The position numbers and the translations under genes were made by a program. Positions 42,250 through 50,168 of a stretch of 64,000 nucleotides of DNA are shown piece by piece; position 1 is the stretch's first letter; each line of letters starts with the position of its first letter. Below the pieces are notes generated by a model that saw only the letters and a list, made by a program, of their open reading frames with translations, was not told where the DNA came from and did no database searches. The stretch is from AG2 sp036493735 (GTDB lineage Bacteria > Gemmatimonadota > Gemmatimonadetes > Gemmatimonadales > Gemmatimonadaceae). Where the stretch lies: contig DASXPH010000093.1 of NCBI GenBank assembly GCA_036493735.1, positions 1 to 64,000 of the forward strand, written 5' to 3'.

Positions 42250-45222
42250 CTACCAGGACAACGTCTCGACTCCCTTCTTGACCTGCGGCACGCCGTCGCT
42301 CATCCACTTCGGTTCCGGCTTGCCCATGAGGTAGTGATCGAAGAACTGCTTCATCCTGATCTGAAAATCCTTCTGATTCTCCTTCCGCGCCAGATGGTGC
42401 GGCTCGCCTGGGTAGGAGAGCAGGATGACGTGCTTGCCCCACCGCCGCGCCGCGCCGTAGAACTCGAGGCCCTGATGCCAATCGACGGCGTTGTCCGCGG
42501 TGCCATGCAGAATCAGGAATGGCGTCGTGATCTCGCGGACGTGGAAGATGGGCGACTGATCCTCGTAGAGATCTTTCGCCGTCCACGGCGTCGCACCATC
42601 GCCCATTCGCACCTGGCCCAACTCCATGATGCCCTGTTGCAGCGTGCCAGTGCCTGGATACGTCTCATCGTAGAAGCTGATCAGGTCGGTCGGCGGCGCG
42701 CCGGTGACGACGGCCGCGAACATCTTCGAGCGGGTCAGGATGTACGAGCTCTGATAACCGCCCCAGCTGTGCCCTTGAAGTCCAATGTGCTGCGGATCAG
42801 CATAGCCTAAATCGATGACCTTCTTCACCGCACTCTCGACGCAATCGACGGCCGAACTGCCGGGCTTTCCAATCTCATAAACGACGTCCGGCTGGAGCAC
42901 GAGGTAGCCATTGGACGCGTACGTCGAGATATGTGGACGATCGTCGTACACGGGCATCGAGAAGGTATGATGCGTGTTCGACATGATCTCGTAGAAGTAC
43001 ACGAGCATCGGATATTTCTTGCCGGGCTGGTAGCCGGCGGGCAGCGTGAGCGTGGCCTGTAGCTTCTTGCCCTTGCTGTTGGTGTAGTCGACCAGGACCT
43101 TGCTGCCCCACGCGTACTGGGTGAGCTGCGGATTCGCATCTGTCACTTTGCGAGGCGACGTGAACGCCGTCGTCGAGACCCAGTAGTCCGGGAACTCGTT
43201 GAACGTCTGCTCGGTGAAGATGAGCCGATCGCTCTTCTCGGCCTTCTGCGCCTGGCCGACCTGCTTGTCGGCCCACACCAGCGGCGCCGGGGCCTTCCCC
43301 AACGAACCACTCCAGTAGCCCGTCTTCTTCGTCCACTCGCCGTATGCGGAGAAGAGAATCGGCTTGCTGAGATCGAGGCCCTCGTCCTCATCGCCGCCGA
43401 GCCCCGCGCCAAAAATGCCGCCGCCCCCGCCGCGGCCGCCGCGCGCCGCGCGCCGATCGAGACGAACGACGCGGAACTGGATCTGTTGGGCGTCGCCGAC
43501 GCCGCGCGTCACGTCAATTGCCGCACCACCGTCGAGGGGAACCGCCCAGACGTCGTATTTGTGGTTGAGCAGGACGTACTTTCCGTCCTTGCTCCACGCC
43601 GCCACGCCGTAGGTCGGCAGTTCATACGGATGATCGTCGTCGGTGTCGACGAAGCTCAGCTTCTCGCCGTCGTCGAGATCAACGGTCTTCATCGTCTCGA
43701 GGTTCGTCGCCTTGACGTGTTTGTCCTTGAGATAGAGAAACCACTTGCTATCCGGCGACGTGCCCATCGTTCGGACAACCTTGGTCGCGATTAGGGTTCG
43801 GTCACCCGTCGCCGTGTTCACGCGATAATAGTCGGCGTGGCTGCCGCCCCACGCGACTTCGCCGCGGTACACGGCATCGTCACGCCCGATGCCCCAGAGA
43901 CCGTTGGCCGTCGCCGTCACCTGCGGCATGTCGTCGCTGCCGAGCTTCACGAATCGCTTCGTCGCCAGCATGACGACCGCTGGAACCGTCGCGCGGCGGA
44001 GCTGCTGGAGGCGGATCATCTGCACCGACTGCGGATCCGCGTCCTTCCAATGCCAGACGTCCACATTCGCCTGCGGCTCACATTCGCTTCGATCGATGCA
44101 CGCGTCGCTCTTCGCCGGCTCGTCTTCCTGCTCCTTGATGCCGACGAACAATCGCGAGCCGTCCTTGCTGAAACGCGGTGTTGAGAATTCGCTCAAGACG
44201 TCGCCCTTTGGGAAGCTCGCGTCCTTCGATGGGTCGTACTCGAATGCAGCGGGCTTCGCCGTGCCGATCTGGGACCAGGCAAGGAGAACGTTCTCGCGCT
44301 GCTTCTTGGCGGTCGGCTTCGCGCCACGCAGGACGGCGAGGTTGTCGCCGTCCGTGCTCCATTGCAACTGGTCGTAGACCTGCGCGGCGCCGTCGAGGGC
44401 CCTCGTCTCGCCGTTCGCCAGGTTCACGAGGTACACACCATTGCCGAGGTGCTCGGTGGCGTCGACCGTATAAGCGAAGAATCGACCGCTGTCGTCGAAC
44501 TCGTACTGATTGACGTTGCCGATGTTGCGGCTGGCGCTCGATGTGAGATCGCGCAGCAGGAGATCGGCGCCGTCATGGGTCGTATCAGACGCGACCTTGT
44601 TCGTGCGCACGGCGAGCCAGTGGCCGCCCTTGGCGAACTTGAAGGTTGCTGCGTTAGGCACGTCGAGCTTCGTGCCCGTCTCGAGATCGAGGAGCTCGAA
44701 CTTGCGCGCCGACTCGTTCGCCGCGGCACCGGTTGCCGCCGCCGCGCCGCGCCCGCCTGGGCCACCCGGCCGTCCGCCTCGACCGCCGCGTCGCGCTGCC
44801 GCGGGCGGATTGACGTAATAGCCGACGAAATGGGAATCGTCGGAGAACGCCGGGCCGTTGCCCGCGCCCGCGCCGAAGCCGTCGCCTCGTCCAGCGATTG
44901 GAGCGGTGCCGGCCCCGATCGTATAGGCCTTGTCGCCGTCCAACTGCTTCACGATGAGCTTCGCGTCGCCATCGTTTGGCTGGAGGGTGTACGTCATCCA
45001 GCGACCGTCCGGCGAGATTGCCGTGTTCGTGATCCTGTTCCAGCCGCCGTAGTCCGGAAGATTGAGGACTTTGAGAGTGCCCGGATCTCGTCGGTTCGAG
45101 GCCGCTTGTTGAGCAGGAGCGCCGGTGTTCGCCTGCGCAAAGGCGACGACTGGCAGGGCGAAGAAGGCGAGCGCGAGCGTGGATCGCCGGGTGGCGGCGA
45201 GCAGCATCGGTGGGACGTGCAT
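42250..45222 (-). CDS. secreted S9 family prolyl-oligopeptidase-type serine peptidase
   Basis: A 990-residue exported peptidase (signal peptide about 1-30, cleavage after FAQA). A long N-terminal beta-propeller region (50-700, with many PDGRWMTYTL/SKDGKYVLLNH-like blades and a Gly/Arg-rich insertion RRGGRGGRPGGPGGRG) shields a C-terminal alpha/beta hydrolase domain. The catalytic Ser819 is in GLQGHSWGGYQSSY, Asp910 in HGTADNAVDWHQG and His942/943 in PGEPHHLAR. The family cleaves small peptides, often after Pro, or acts as aminopeptidase. The start at 45222 has GGAG-like CGGAGAACCC upstream. The gene is long for S9 because of the insertions, and is on the same strand as the small membrane protein. 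Confidence 0.92.
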   Translation of the reverse strand: MHVPPMLLAATRRSTLALAFFALPVVAFAQANTGAPAQQAASNRRDPGTLKVLNLPDYGGWNRITNTAISPDGRWMTYTLQPNDGDAKLIVKQLDGDKAYTIGAGTAPIAGRGDGFGAGAGNGPAFSDDSHFVGYYVNPPAAARRGGRGGRPGGPGGRGAAAATGAAANESARKFELLDLETGTKLDVPNAATFKFAKGGHWLAVRTNKVASDTTHDGADLLLRDLTSSASRNIGNVNQYEFDDSGRFFAYTVDATEHLGNGVYLVNLANGETRALDGAAQVYDQLQWSTDGDNLAVLRGAKPTAKKQRENVLLAWSQIGTAKPAAFEYDPSKDASFPKGDVLSEFSTPRFSKDGSRLFVGIKEQEDEPAKSDACIDRSECEPQANVDVWHWKDADPQSVQMIRLQQLRRATVPAVVMLATKRFVKLGSDDMPQVTATANGLWGIGRDDAVYRGEVAWGGSHADYYRVNTATGDRTLIATKVVRTMGTSPDSKWFLYLKDKHVKATNLETMKTVDLDDGEKLSFVDTDDDHPYELPTYGVAAWSKDGKYVLLNHKYDVWAVPLDGGAAIDVTRGVGDAQQIQFRVVRLDRRAARGGRGGGGGIFGAGLGGDEDEGLDLSKPILFSAYGEWTKKTGYWSGSLGKAPAPLVWADKQVGQAQKAEKSDRLIFTEQTFNEFPDYWVSTTAFTSPRKVTDANPQLTQYAWGSKVLVDYTNSKGKKLQATLTLPAGYQPGKKYPMLVYFYEIMSNTHHTFSMPVYDDRPHISTYASNGYLVLQPDVVYEIGKPGSSAVDCVESAVKKVIDLGYADPQHIGLQGHSWGGYQSSYILTRSKMFAAVVTGAPPTDLISFYDETYPGTGTLQQGIMELGQVRMGDGATPWTAKDLYEDQSPIFHVREITTPFLILHGTADNAVDWHQGLEFYGAARRWGKHVILLSYPGEPHHLARKENQKDFQIRMKQFFDHYLMGKPEPKWMSDGVPQVKKGVETLSW

Positions 45223-45303
45223 CGGGTTCTCCGGAGCGTGGTGGGATGATCTCCCACGTATACGCGCCGGGCGCGAAAGGCGCTGCCTAAGCCTCGGAGT
45301 TGC

Positions 45304-45507
45304 TCACGCGGTGCTTGGCTTCCACCACGCCGCGTCGAGAATCGACCAGAGGTGAATGAGCCAGCCGAGTAGGAAGAACCAGAGCACCGCGGCAAGGCAG
45401 AACTGGAAGATCGCCATGAGCAGGCGACCCTGAAGGAGTTGACCGAGACCGGGAATGAAGAAGCTGCACAGCGCGGCAATGACGTTTCCAGCCGAGCCCT
45501 GACCCAT
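45304..45507 (-). CDS. small two-helix membrane protein (TM2-like)
   Basis: A 67-residue protein with two hydrophobic helices, VIAALCSFFIPGLGQLLQG and AIFQFCLAAVLWFFLLGWL, and an aromatic end (LWSILDAAWW). The FFIPGLGQ-x-x-x-G-R motif between helices resembles TM2-domain and related small membrane proteins. The ATG at 45507 has TGGAGAG upstream. Function unknown. It lies between the S9 peptidase and the zinc-peptidase genes on the same strand with intergenic gaps of about 80-85 bases. Confidence 0.75.
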   Translation of the reverse strand: MGQGSAGNVIAALCSFFIPGLGQLLQGRLLMAIFQFCLAAVLWFFLLGWLIHLWSILDAAWWKPSTA

Positions 45508-45592
45508 GTTGCACTCTCCAGAGGTGGATCGGCGAGCCGGCGATCGGCGCGCCAGGATGCACTACGCGAGGACGGCCCGCGCGGATTCGTCG

Positions 45593-46234
45593 TTAGGCAT
45601 CCCGAGCTCCCGGATCCAGGCCGGCCTGCCTGGCGAGCGCGCGCTTCATCCATGCGGGCGCCGCGAGGGCGCTGATGTCCGCCTCGTCGACGCGACGGCC
45701 CGCCAGCTCCCAATCGATCACTGGCGCCACCTCCTCGTCGGCGCTGGCGAGGCTAGCCAACGCGCGCTCGACGACCGCTCCGCCGTCCGGAGCGACCATC
45801 CCGAATTCCACCTCGGCGCGGCGGCAGAAGCGCTCGTGCTTTGCCGCGCTGGTGGACTCGTATTTCACGCCGGCGTTGTCGAGCCGCGCATGCATGGCCT
45901 CGTGCAGAATTGTGGCGGCAACCTGGGTCGGCGTGAAATCGCGGTTGACGACGAACGTCAATTCGACCAGGCAGATGCGCGTCTCGGGGAAGAACGCGCC
46001 GCGACAGGGAAAGCGTCGGATCTGAATGCCGGCGAAGTCGCGATGCATGCGCCTGAAATGCCAGGGCTGGTAGCGCTCGATGAGGGCGAGCGCGGCGTCG
46101 AGCCGGGCGAAGACATCCTCGTCGTCGATGTCAGGGCGCGTGTTTATGAGTGTGACGGGGAGGCCGCGAACAGTGCGGTGCTCCGGCAGATCCGCCCCCG
46201 CGCGCCGCAGCATGGTTTTCAGCTTACTCAACAT
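45593..46234 (-). CDS. putative zinc metallopeptidase (HEAMH)
   Basis: A 213-residue soluble protein with HEAMH (His111, Glu112, His115) in VAATILHEAMHARLDNAG, a zincin-type site. A further acidic/His cluster (AAKHERFCRRAEVEFG near 131-144) probably supplies the third zinc ligand. N-terminal half: FARLDAALALIERYQPWHFRRMH and IRRFPCRGAFFPETRICLVELTFVV. No signal peptide, so cytoplasmic. Its start overlaps the end of the Clp_N protein gene by 11 bases, so the two are cotranscribed and translationally coupled. The stop TAA is part of GCCTAACG. A Clp-type unfolding or adaptor link to a protease is suggested by this pairing but unproven. Confidence 0.8.
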   Translation of the reverse strand: MLSKLKTMLRRAGADLPEHRTVRGLPVTLINTRPDIDDEDVFARLDAALALIERYQPWHFRRMHRDFAGIQIRRFPCRGAFFPETRICLVELTFVVNRDFTPTQVAATILHEAMHARLDNAGVKYESTSAAKHERFCRRAEVEFGMVAPDGGAVVERALASLASADEEVAPVIDWELAGRRVDEADISALAAPAWMKRALARQAGLDPGARDA

Positions 46235-46862
46235 CGGCAGGATCCAGGAAGCGAGCCGCTTCGGCTGAGCTCTCGAAGTTCTTCGCGACCACGGCGCCGT
46301 TCGAGTAGTGGGCGACGAGATAGACCCGAACGGGCTTCTCGCCAGTCGGAGGCGCTAGCGGCTCACCTTGCGAGAGCACGCGCAGGGTCTCGGCACGAGT
46401 CTTCTCGATGGTGACACCGAATCCGTTCAGCTCCTTTGTGCCGGGCCCATTGCCCTCCAGCAGTATTCCGAGAAGAAGATGCTCGCTGCCGACGTAGGAG
46501 TGGTTGAGGTCTCGAGCTTCAATCATCGCGAAGCTGAGCGTCTTCTTCGCGCCCTTTGTGTATGGCAAATCTTGAGCGCTCAGATAGTTCGTGCCGTTGC
46601 CGGGAACAAGCTTCTCCTTGAGGGTGCGGGCAAAATAGGGCAGATCCACGCCGAGATTCTGGAGAACGGTCCCCGACACCGAGTTCTGCTCCGCGACCAG
46701 GGCGAGTAGTACGTGCTCCGGACCGACGTAGTCGTGCTGAAGTGTCATCGCCTCGTTACGCGCCTGCGCGAGAATCCGACGCACCCGTTCGGTGAAATTG
46801 TATAAGCCGTGCGGATGTCGAAGAGCTCGACGCACTCGTTCAGTGAACTTGTAACCCTGCAT
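46224..46862 (-). CDS. stand-alone Clp_N (ClpC N-domain) protein
   Basis: A 212-residue protein made of a double Clp repeat (FTERVRRILAQARNEAMTLQHDYVGPEHVLLALV... then LSFAMIEARDLNHSYVGSEHLLLGILLEGNG) with no AAA+ module. This is the substrate/adaptor-binding domain of ClpC-type unfoldases. The first 16 residues, YKFTERVRRALRHPHGLY, repeat FTERVRRxL immediately upstream of the main copy, a local duplication. A C-terminal 35-residue extension (PVRVYLVAHYSNGAVVAKNF) resembles a small beta sheet. The ATG at 46862 has GAGG upstream. It overlaps the HEAMH peptidase gene, suggesting a joint role in protein quality control independent of a Clp ATPase. Confidence 0.85.
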   Translation of the reverse strand: MQGYKFTERVRRALRHPHGLYNFTERVRRILAQARNEAMTLQHDYVGPEHVLLALVAEQNSVSGTVLQNLGVDLPYFARTLKEKLVPGNGTNYLSAQDLPYTKGAKKTLSFAMIEARDLNHSYVGSEHLLLGILLEGNGPGTKELNGFGVTIEKTRAETLRVLSQGEPLAPPTGEKPVRVYLVAHYSNGAVVAKNFESSAEAARFLDPADVE

Positions 46863-46928
46863 TCGCGTTACCTCACGGAAAGCAGACTCAATGATCGACA
46901 CTGGCGCTCGGCGGCTCGCGATGACACG

Positions 46929-47444
46929 TCACTCCTTCCAGATCGGCCGCGCGGCGCCTCCCGCATCCTCGTAGAACCTCACCGCGCCCGGCACCTGCTC
47001 CTTCGCGATCACGACGATCTGGCCGAGATGATAGCCGAAATGCTGTACGACCTGATAGATCGCCTCGAGCACGCTGACGTCCCGTGCTTGTACCCGTCGG
47101 CGCTCGGCGAGTTGCGCCGGCCGCAAGCCCTCGAGCACCGCGTCCGCCTCGTCGAGCGTCGTCTCGAGATGCCGAAGGAGGTCGTCCCGGGAGGAGCCCT
47201 CGCGCGTCCCGAATTCCCCGGCGCGATTGCGGACGTCGGGCGCGCCGCCCACGGCGCCGATGATCCATTGCCGGACATTCCCCTCGAGGTGGAGCAGCAG
47301 GTTGCCAACGCTGTTCGCCTGCTCGTTAGGCCGCCACCACAACGCCCTCTCCGGCAGCGCGGAGACGGTCTTTCTGAGCTTGATGCGGTATTCCTCGTTG
47401 AGGAGGCCGCGTGAGAATTTGATGAAGTTGTGTGAGGCGTCCAT
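46929..47444 (-). CDS. DinB-family protein
   Basis: A 171-residue four-helix-bundle protein of the DinB/YfiT superfamily, which often carries a three-His metal site. Characteristic is the NSVGNLLLHLEGNVRQWI helix, a following acidic helix (LLRHLETTLDEADAVL) and QVVQHFGYHLGQIVVI with HFGYH at the expected place. A C-terminal tail follows. Families here include metal-dependent thiol transferases and detoxification enzymes; no role can be fixed. The ATG at 47444 follows the C-rich arm of an iteron element and lacks a clear ribosome site. Confidence 0.82.
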   Translation of the reverse strand: MDASHNFIKFSRGLLNEEYRIKLRKTVSALPERALWWRPNEQANSVGNLLLHLEGNVRQWIIGAVGGAPDVRNRAGEFGTREGSSRDDLLRHLETTLDEADAVLEGLRPAQLAERRRVQARDVSVLEAIYQVVQHFGYHLGQIVVIAKEQVPGAVRFYEDAGGAARPIWKE

Positions 47445-47454
47445 GGAGAGATAA

Positions 47455-47580
47455 AGGGTGGCGAGTAGAGGATATTGTGCAGAAGCCAAAGGACAGGGGC
47501 AAAGGACAGGGGCAAAGGACAGGGGGCGAAAACAGCGAAAGCCGTTCACCCGCTACCCGCTCCGCTGCTGCCCTCTACCA
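47455..47580. repeat. paired iterons with 13-bp tandem (boundary element)
   Basis: On the minus strand the preceding gene stops with TAG inside GGGTAGCGGG (47553). GGTAGAGGGCAGCAGCGGAG precedes that and AACGGCTTTCGCTGTTTT, a weak hairpin, follows. Then CCCCTGTCCTTTG is repeated three times as a 13-bp unit (47487-47525 on the plus strand: CAAAGGACAGGGG), followed by CTCTACTCGCCACCC up to the DinB start. This keeps the polarity G-rich after a stop, C-rich before a start. Confidence 0.75.
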
Positions 47581-48029
47581 AGTTGTTCCTGGTCTTCCGC
47601 GGCTTTGAGCGCCGCATCCGCCATCTCGAGCTGCATGTGTGACACCAGCTCGCGCGCCGCGCCCCAGTCGCGCCTCGTTATGCGAAGCAGGACCCGTCCT
47701 GCCACCGCGGTCGGGACGAGCTCGAGCGGCCCGATACCGGTCGTGCGCAGCTCGATGTAGGGCCGCCACCACCGACCGCGCAGCTCGATCAGCGCGATAC
47801 GTTGTGCGGGCAGGACGAGACGCTGCGCCGGGACCGATTGGCGAAGGTTGCGAACGCTGCCGCCCTGAATCTCGGCGATCTCGACGGTGCCCGACCACTC
47901 GAGCGTCAGCTGGCCACCGTCCATCCGCGCAAGACCGTGCACCTGCATCTGCCTCGTCTGCACGCGACCGCGATCGATGTTCGTCTCCTTCGCCAGCGAC
48001 AGCGCGAAAGGAACGGCGAGTATCGGCAT
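47553..48029 (-). CDS. hypothetical protein
   Basis: A 158-residue protein of unknown function. The first 25 residues are only moderately hydrophobic (MPILAVPFALSLAKETNID) and could be a weak signal or simply soluble. The middle has short beta strands (RMDGGQLTLEWSGTVEIAEI, RLVLPAQRIALIELRGRWWRPYIEL) and a helix-rich C terminus (SHMQLEMADAALKAAEDQEQL). The start overlaps the stop of the small membrane protein gene by ATGA, so both are translated together. The stop TAG sits in an iteron. No family recognised. Confidence 0.65.
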   Translation of the reverse strand: MPILAVPFALSLAKETNIDRGRVQTRQMQVHGLARMDGGQLTLEWSGTVEIAEIQGGSVRNLRQSVPAQRLVLPAQRIALIELRGRWWRPYIELRTTGIGPLELVPTAVAGRVLLRITRRDWGAARELVSHMQLEMADAALKAAEDQEQLGRGQQRSG

Positions 48030-48307
48030 CAGTCCGCGGCCGCCCGAGAGCGTCGACGGTGGCTTGCGGGCGACACATCAATCGCGAGCGCGATGACCAA
48101 TCCAATCACCGGCCCCACCGTCCATTGCCCGCCAAACCAGTGCACCACGGCCGTGTACCAGAGCAGCGTCGTCGGTAGAAAGATGAAGCCGAGTACCGGG
48201 TACAGCAGTGACGTGAAGAGTCCATTGAACCACGTCGTCAGAAACCACAGCGCGAGAATCAACAGCCGTGGCGCGGCGAGAGCGAAAAGCGCGAACAGGC
48301 AGGGCAT
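48029..48307 (-). CDS. small integral membrane protein
   Basis: A 92-residue protein with three hydrophobic segments (FALFALAAPRLLILALWFLTTWF, SLLYPVLGFIFLPTTLLWYTAVVHWF and VGPVIGLVIALAIDV) and a basic tail (SHRRRSRAAAD). The ATG at 48307 lies immediately after the C-rich arm of an iteron element, with no ribosome site, and the stop overlaps the next start (ATGA). No family recognised. It is probably cotranscribed with the hypothetical gene. Confidence 0.65.
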   Translation of the reverse strand: MPCLFALFALAAPRLLILALWFLTTWFNGLFTSLLYPVLGFIFLPTTLLWYTAVVHWFGGQWTVGPVIGLVIALAIDVSPASHRRRSRAAAD

Positions 48308-48344
48308 GGTTGGTGATCGGTGAGCGGTGGTCTGTGGTCGGTAA
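48308..48344. repeat. single boundary iteron upstream of a start
   Basis: TGGTCGG and GGTGATCGG-like words on the plus strand occupy the region just before the small membrane gene start (minus strand); on its coding strand they read ACCACAGACC and ACCGATCACCAACC, the C-rich type, ending right at the ATG. Confidence 0.65.
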
Positions 48345-48447
48345 TTCCGAGTGCCCTCCGACTCCATCGTATTCTGGACCCTTCAGTACGACGCGGGAAG
48401 TAGGCCGTCGCTTGCAAAGGCGTGCCAGACGCTGCTTCTTCGAGGGC

Positions 48448-49290
48448 ATGTCTACCCTACGCAACGCGGCGCTGCTCGTTGCAGCGTTTGTACTTCCGCC
48501 CCGGTTCTCCCAGCCCACTTATGAAGTCTACGCCGTGCGCTTCGCGACCGTCGGGGGCTATCCCACGCGCTATCTCGTCGCCGGCGCCGATTCCACTCGC
48601 ACTAGTTCGCTCGCCTTCACTGTCTGGCTCATTCGCGGAGGCGGACGCACTGTGCTCATGGATGCAGGATTCTATCGTCAGAAGTTCCTGGATCGCTGGA
48701 AGCCAACCGCATTCTCGAAGCCGAGCGACGCGCTCGGCGCGCTCGGTGTGAAGCCCAGCGACGTCACGGACATCGTCATCTCACATGTTCACTGGGATCA
48801 CCTCGACGGCGCGGACCTCTTCCCGCGAGCCCGGATCTGGCTGCAGCGGGATGAATTCGAGCACCACACCAATGACAGCGGGGCGGTGCTCGACCGCGCC
48901 ATCGATCCCGATGATGCGAAGATGCTGGCCACACTCAAAGCGGCCGGTCGCGTCCAGCTGATTCCAGGTGATTCGACAGAGATCATCCCCGGCATCACCG
49001 TGTTCACCGGTGGAAAGCACACCTTCGCTTCCGAGTTCGCCGCGGTGCATGCGAGCCTCGCCGGCGGAAGGACGGGCACGATCGTGCTCGCGAGCGACAA
49101 CGCCTACCTCTACGAGAATCTCGAGCGGCATCGTCCAATCACCCAATCGCTGGACACGCTCTCCAACCTGCGCGCACAGGAGCGCATGGCGCGGCTCGCC
49201 TCCGATTCACGCCTCATCGTACCGGGTCACGATGTCGAGGTGTTCGTCCGTTTTCCAACGCCGGGGAATGGCGTCGCGCGCATCGAATGA
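48448..49290 (+). CDS. MBL-fold metallo-hydrolase (lactonase-like)
   Basis: A 280-residue exported protein with a short signal-like N terminus and the metallo-beta-lactamase fold. The metal motif HVHWDHLDG occurs near 112-120, further ligands in the GGKHTFASEF and ASDNAYLY regions, and the C-terminal VPGHDVEVF supplies the last His. The pattern fits quorum-sensing lactonase or N-acyl-hydrolase relatives rather than beta-lactamases. The frame from 48268 includes an unlikely extension; ATG at 48448 is preferred. ATGA overlap with the arginase-like gene shows coupled translation. The preceding gene on the other strand is divergent, with about 140 bases between. Confidence 0.85.
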   Translation: MSTLRNAALLVAAFVLPPRFSQPTYEVYAVRFATVGGYPTRYLVAGADSTRTSSLAFTVWLIRGGGRTVLMDAGFYRQKFLDRWKPTAFSKPSDALGALGVKPSDVTDIVISHVHWDHLDGADLFPRARIWLQRDEFEHHTNDSGAVLDRAIDPDDAKMLATLKAAGRVQLIPGDSTEIIPGITVFTGGKHTFASEFAAVHASLAGGRTGTIVLASDNAYLYENLERHRPITQSLDTLSNLRAQERMARLASDSRLIVPGHDVEVFVRFPTPGNGVARIE

Positions 49291-50165
49291 AGATTCAGTT
49301 TCTGCTCGTCCCGTACGATTCCGGTCGGCGCGAGTGGCGAATGGGGCGCGGGCCATCGTATCTGCTCAAGCACGGCGTCGGGAGCGGCATTCGTGCGCTC
49401 GGCCACGAAGTGGACGCTGAGTATGTCGAGCCGGGGGGAGTGAACAGCCCCAACCCGCCGGCGTCCACCGAGATCGCGACGAGCTTCTCGCTCTACAGCG
49501 TGCTCGCGACGCGAGTCCGCGAGCTCCGGTCGCAATCCACGCTGCCGATTGTCCTCGGCGGCAACTGCGGCGTGACGTTAGGCGCCGTCTCTGGCGCGAT
49601 CTCGGAGAGCGCGAGCGACGTCGGCGTGCTCTGGCTCGATGCACATGGCGACTTCAACACGCCGGAATCCACGACGAGCGGCTTTCTCGACGGGATGTCG
49701 CTCGCCGTACTCACGGGCCGTTGCTGGACCACCCTTGCCGCGAGCATCCCTGGATTCTCGGCGGTGCCCGACGCCAATGTAGTGCTGGCCGGCGTGCGTG
49801 ATGTTGATGCGGCGGAGGAGTTGCTCCTCGAGGATTCGGAGATCGTCGTCGTGCGCGGGCCGTCGGTGCGCGAGGGAGGTGTCGCAGCCGCGCTCGGGCC
49901 GGCGCTGGACGAGCTGCGCCGGCGGGTGCGCCATCTCCACTTCCATCTCGATGCCGACGTGATCGACGCGGAAGAAGCCCGGGCGAACATGTTCGCCGCG
50001 GTGGGCGGCCTAACGATAAAGCAACTGGCCGACGTGGCGCGGCTCGCGGCATCACGGTTCGAGATCGTATCGATCGCCGTGACCGCGTACGATCCGGCGA
50101 TCGACACCGATGGCAGGATTCCCCCCGCCATCGGTGCCGTTGTCGAGGCGCTGCTTAGCCGTTAG
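49287..50165 (+). CDS. arginase-family protein with altered metal site
   Basis: A 292-residue ureohydrolase-fold protein. The second motif WLDAHGDFNTPE (Asp118, His120, Asp122) and third motif HFHLDADVID with Asp-x-Asp are intact, but the first motif GGDHS reads GGNCG (91-95), so the His that normally binds one Mn is Cys94. Activity on arginine, agmatine or formiminoglutamate is therefore doubtful, though a different metal or substrate is possible. It starts inside the MBL gene stop (ATGA), so both are one unit, perhaps acting on the same small amide-containing molecule. The stop codon TAG lies in CGTTAGG. Confidence 0.78.
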   Translation: MKIQFLLVPYDSGRREWRMGRGPSYLLKHGVGSGIRALGHEVDAEYVEPGGVNSPNPPASTEIATSFSLYSVLATRVRELRSQSTLPIVLGGNCGVTLGAVSGAISESASDVGVLWLDAHGDFNTPESTTSGFLDGMSLAVLTGRCWTTLAASIPGFSAVPDANVVLAGVRDVDAAEELLLEDSEIVVVRGPSVREGGVAAALGPALDELRRRVRHLHFHLDADVIDAEEARANMFAAVGGLTIKQLADVARLAASRFEIVSIAVTAYDPAIDTDGRIPPAIGAVVEALLSR

Positions 50166-50168
50166 GCG

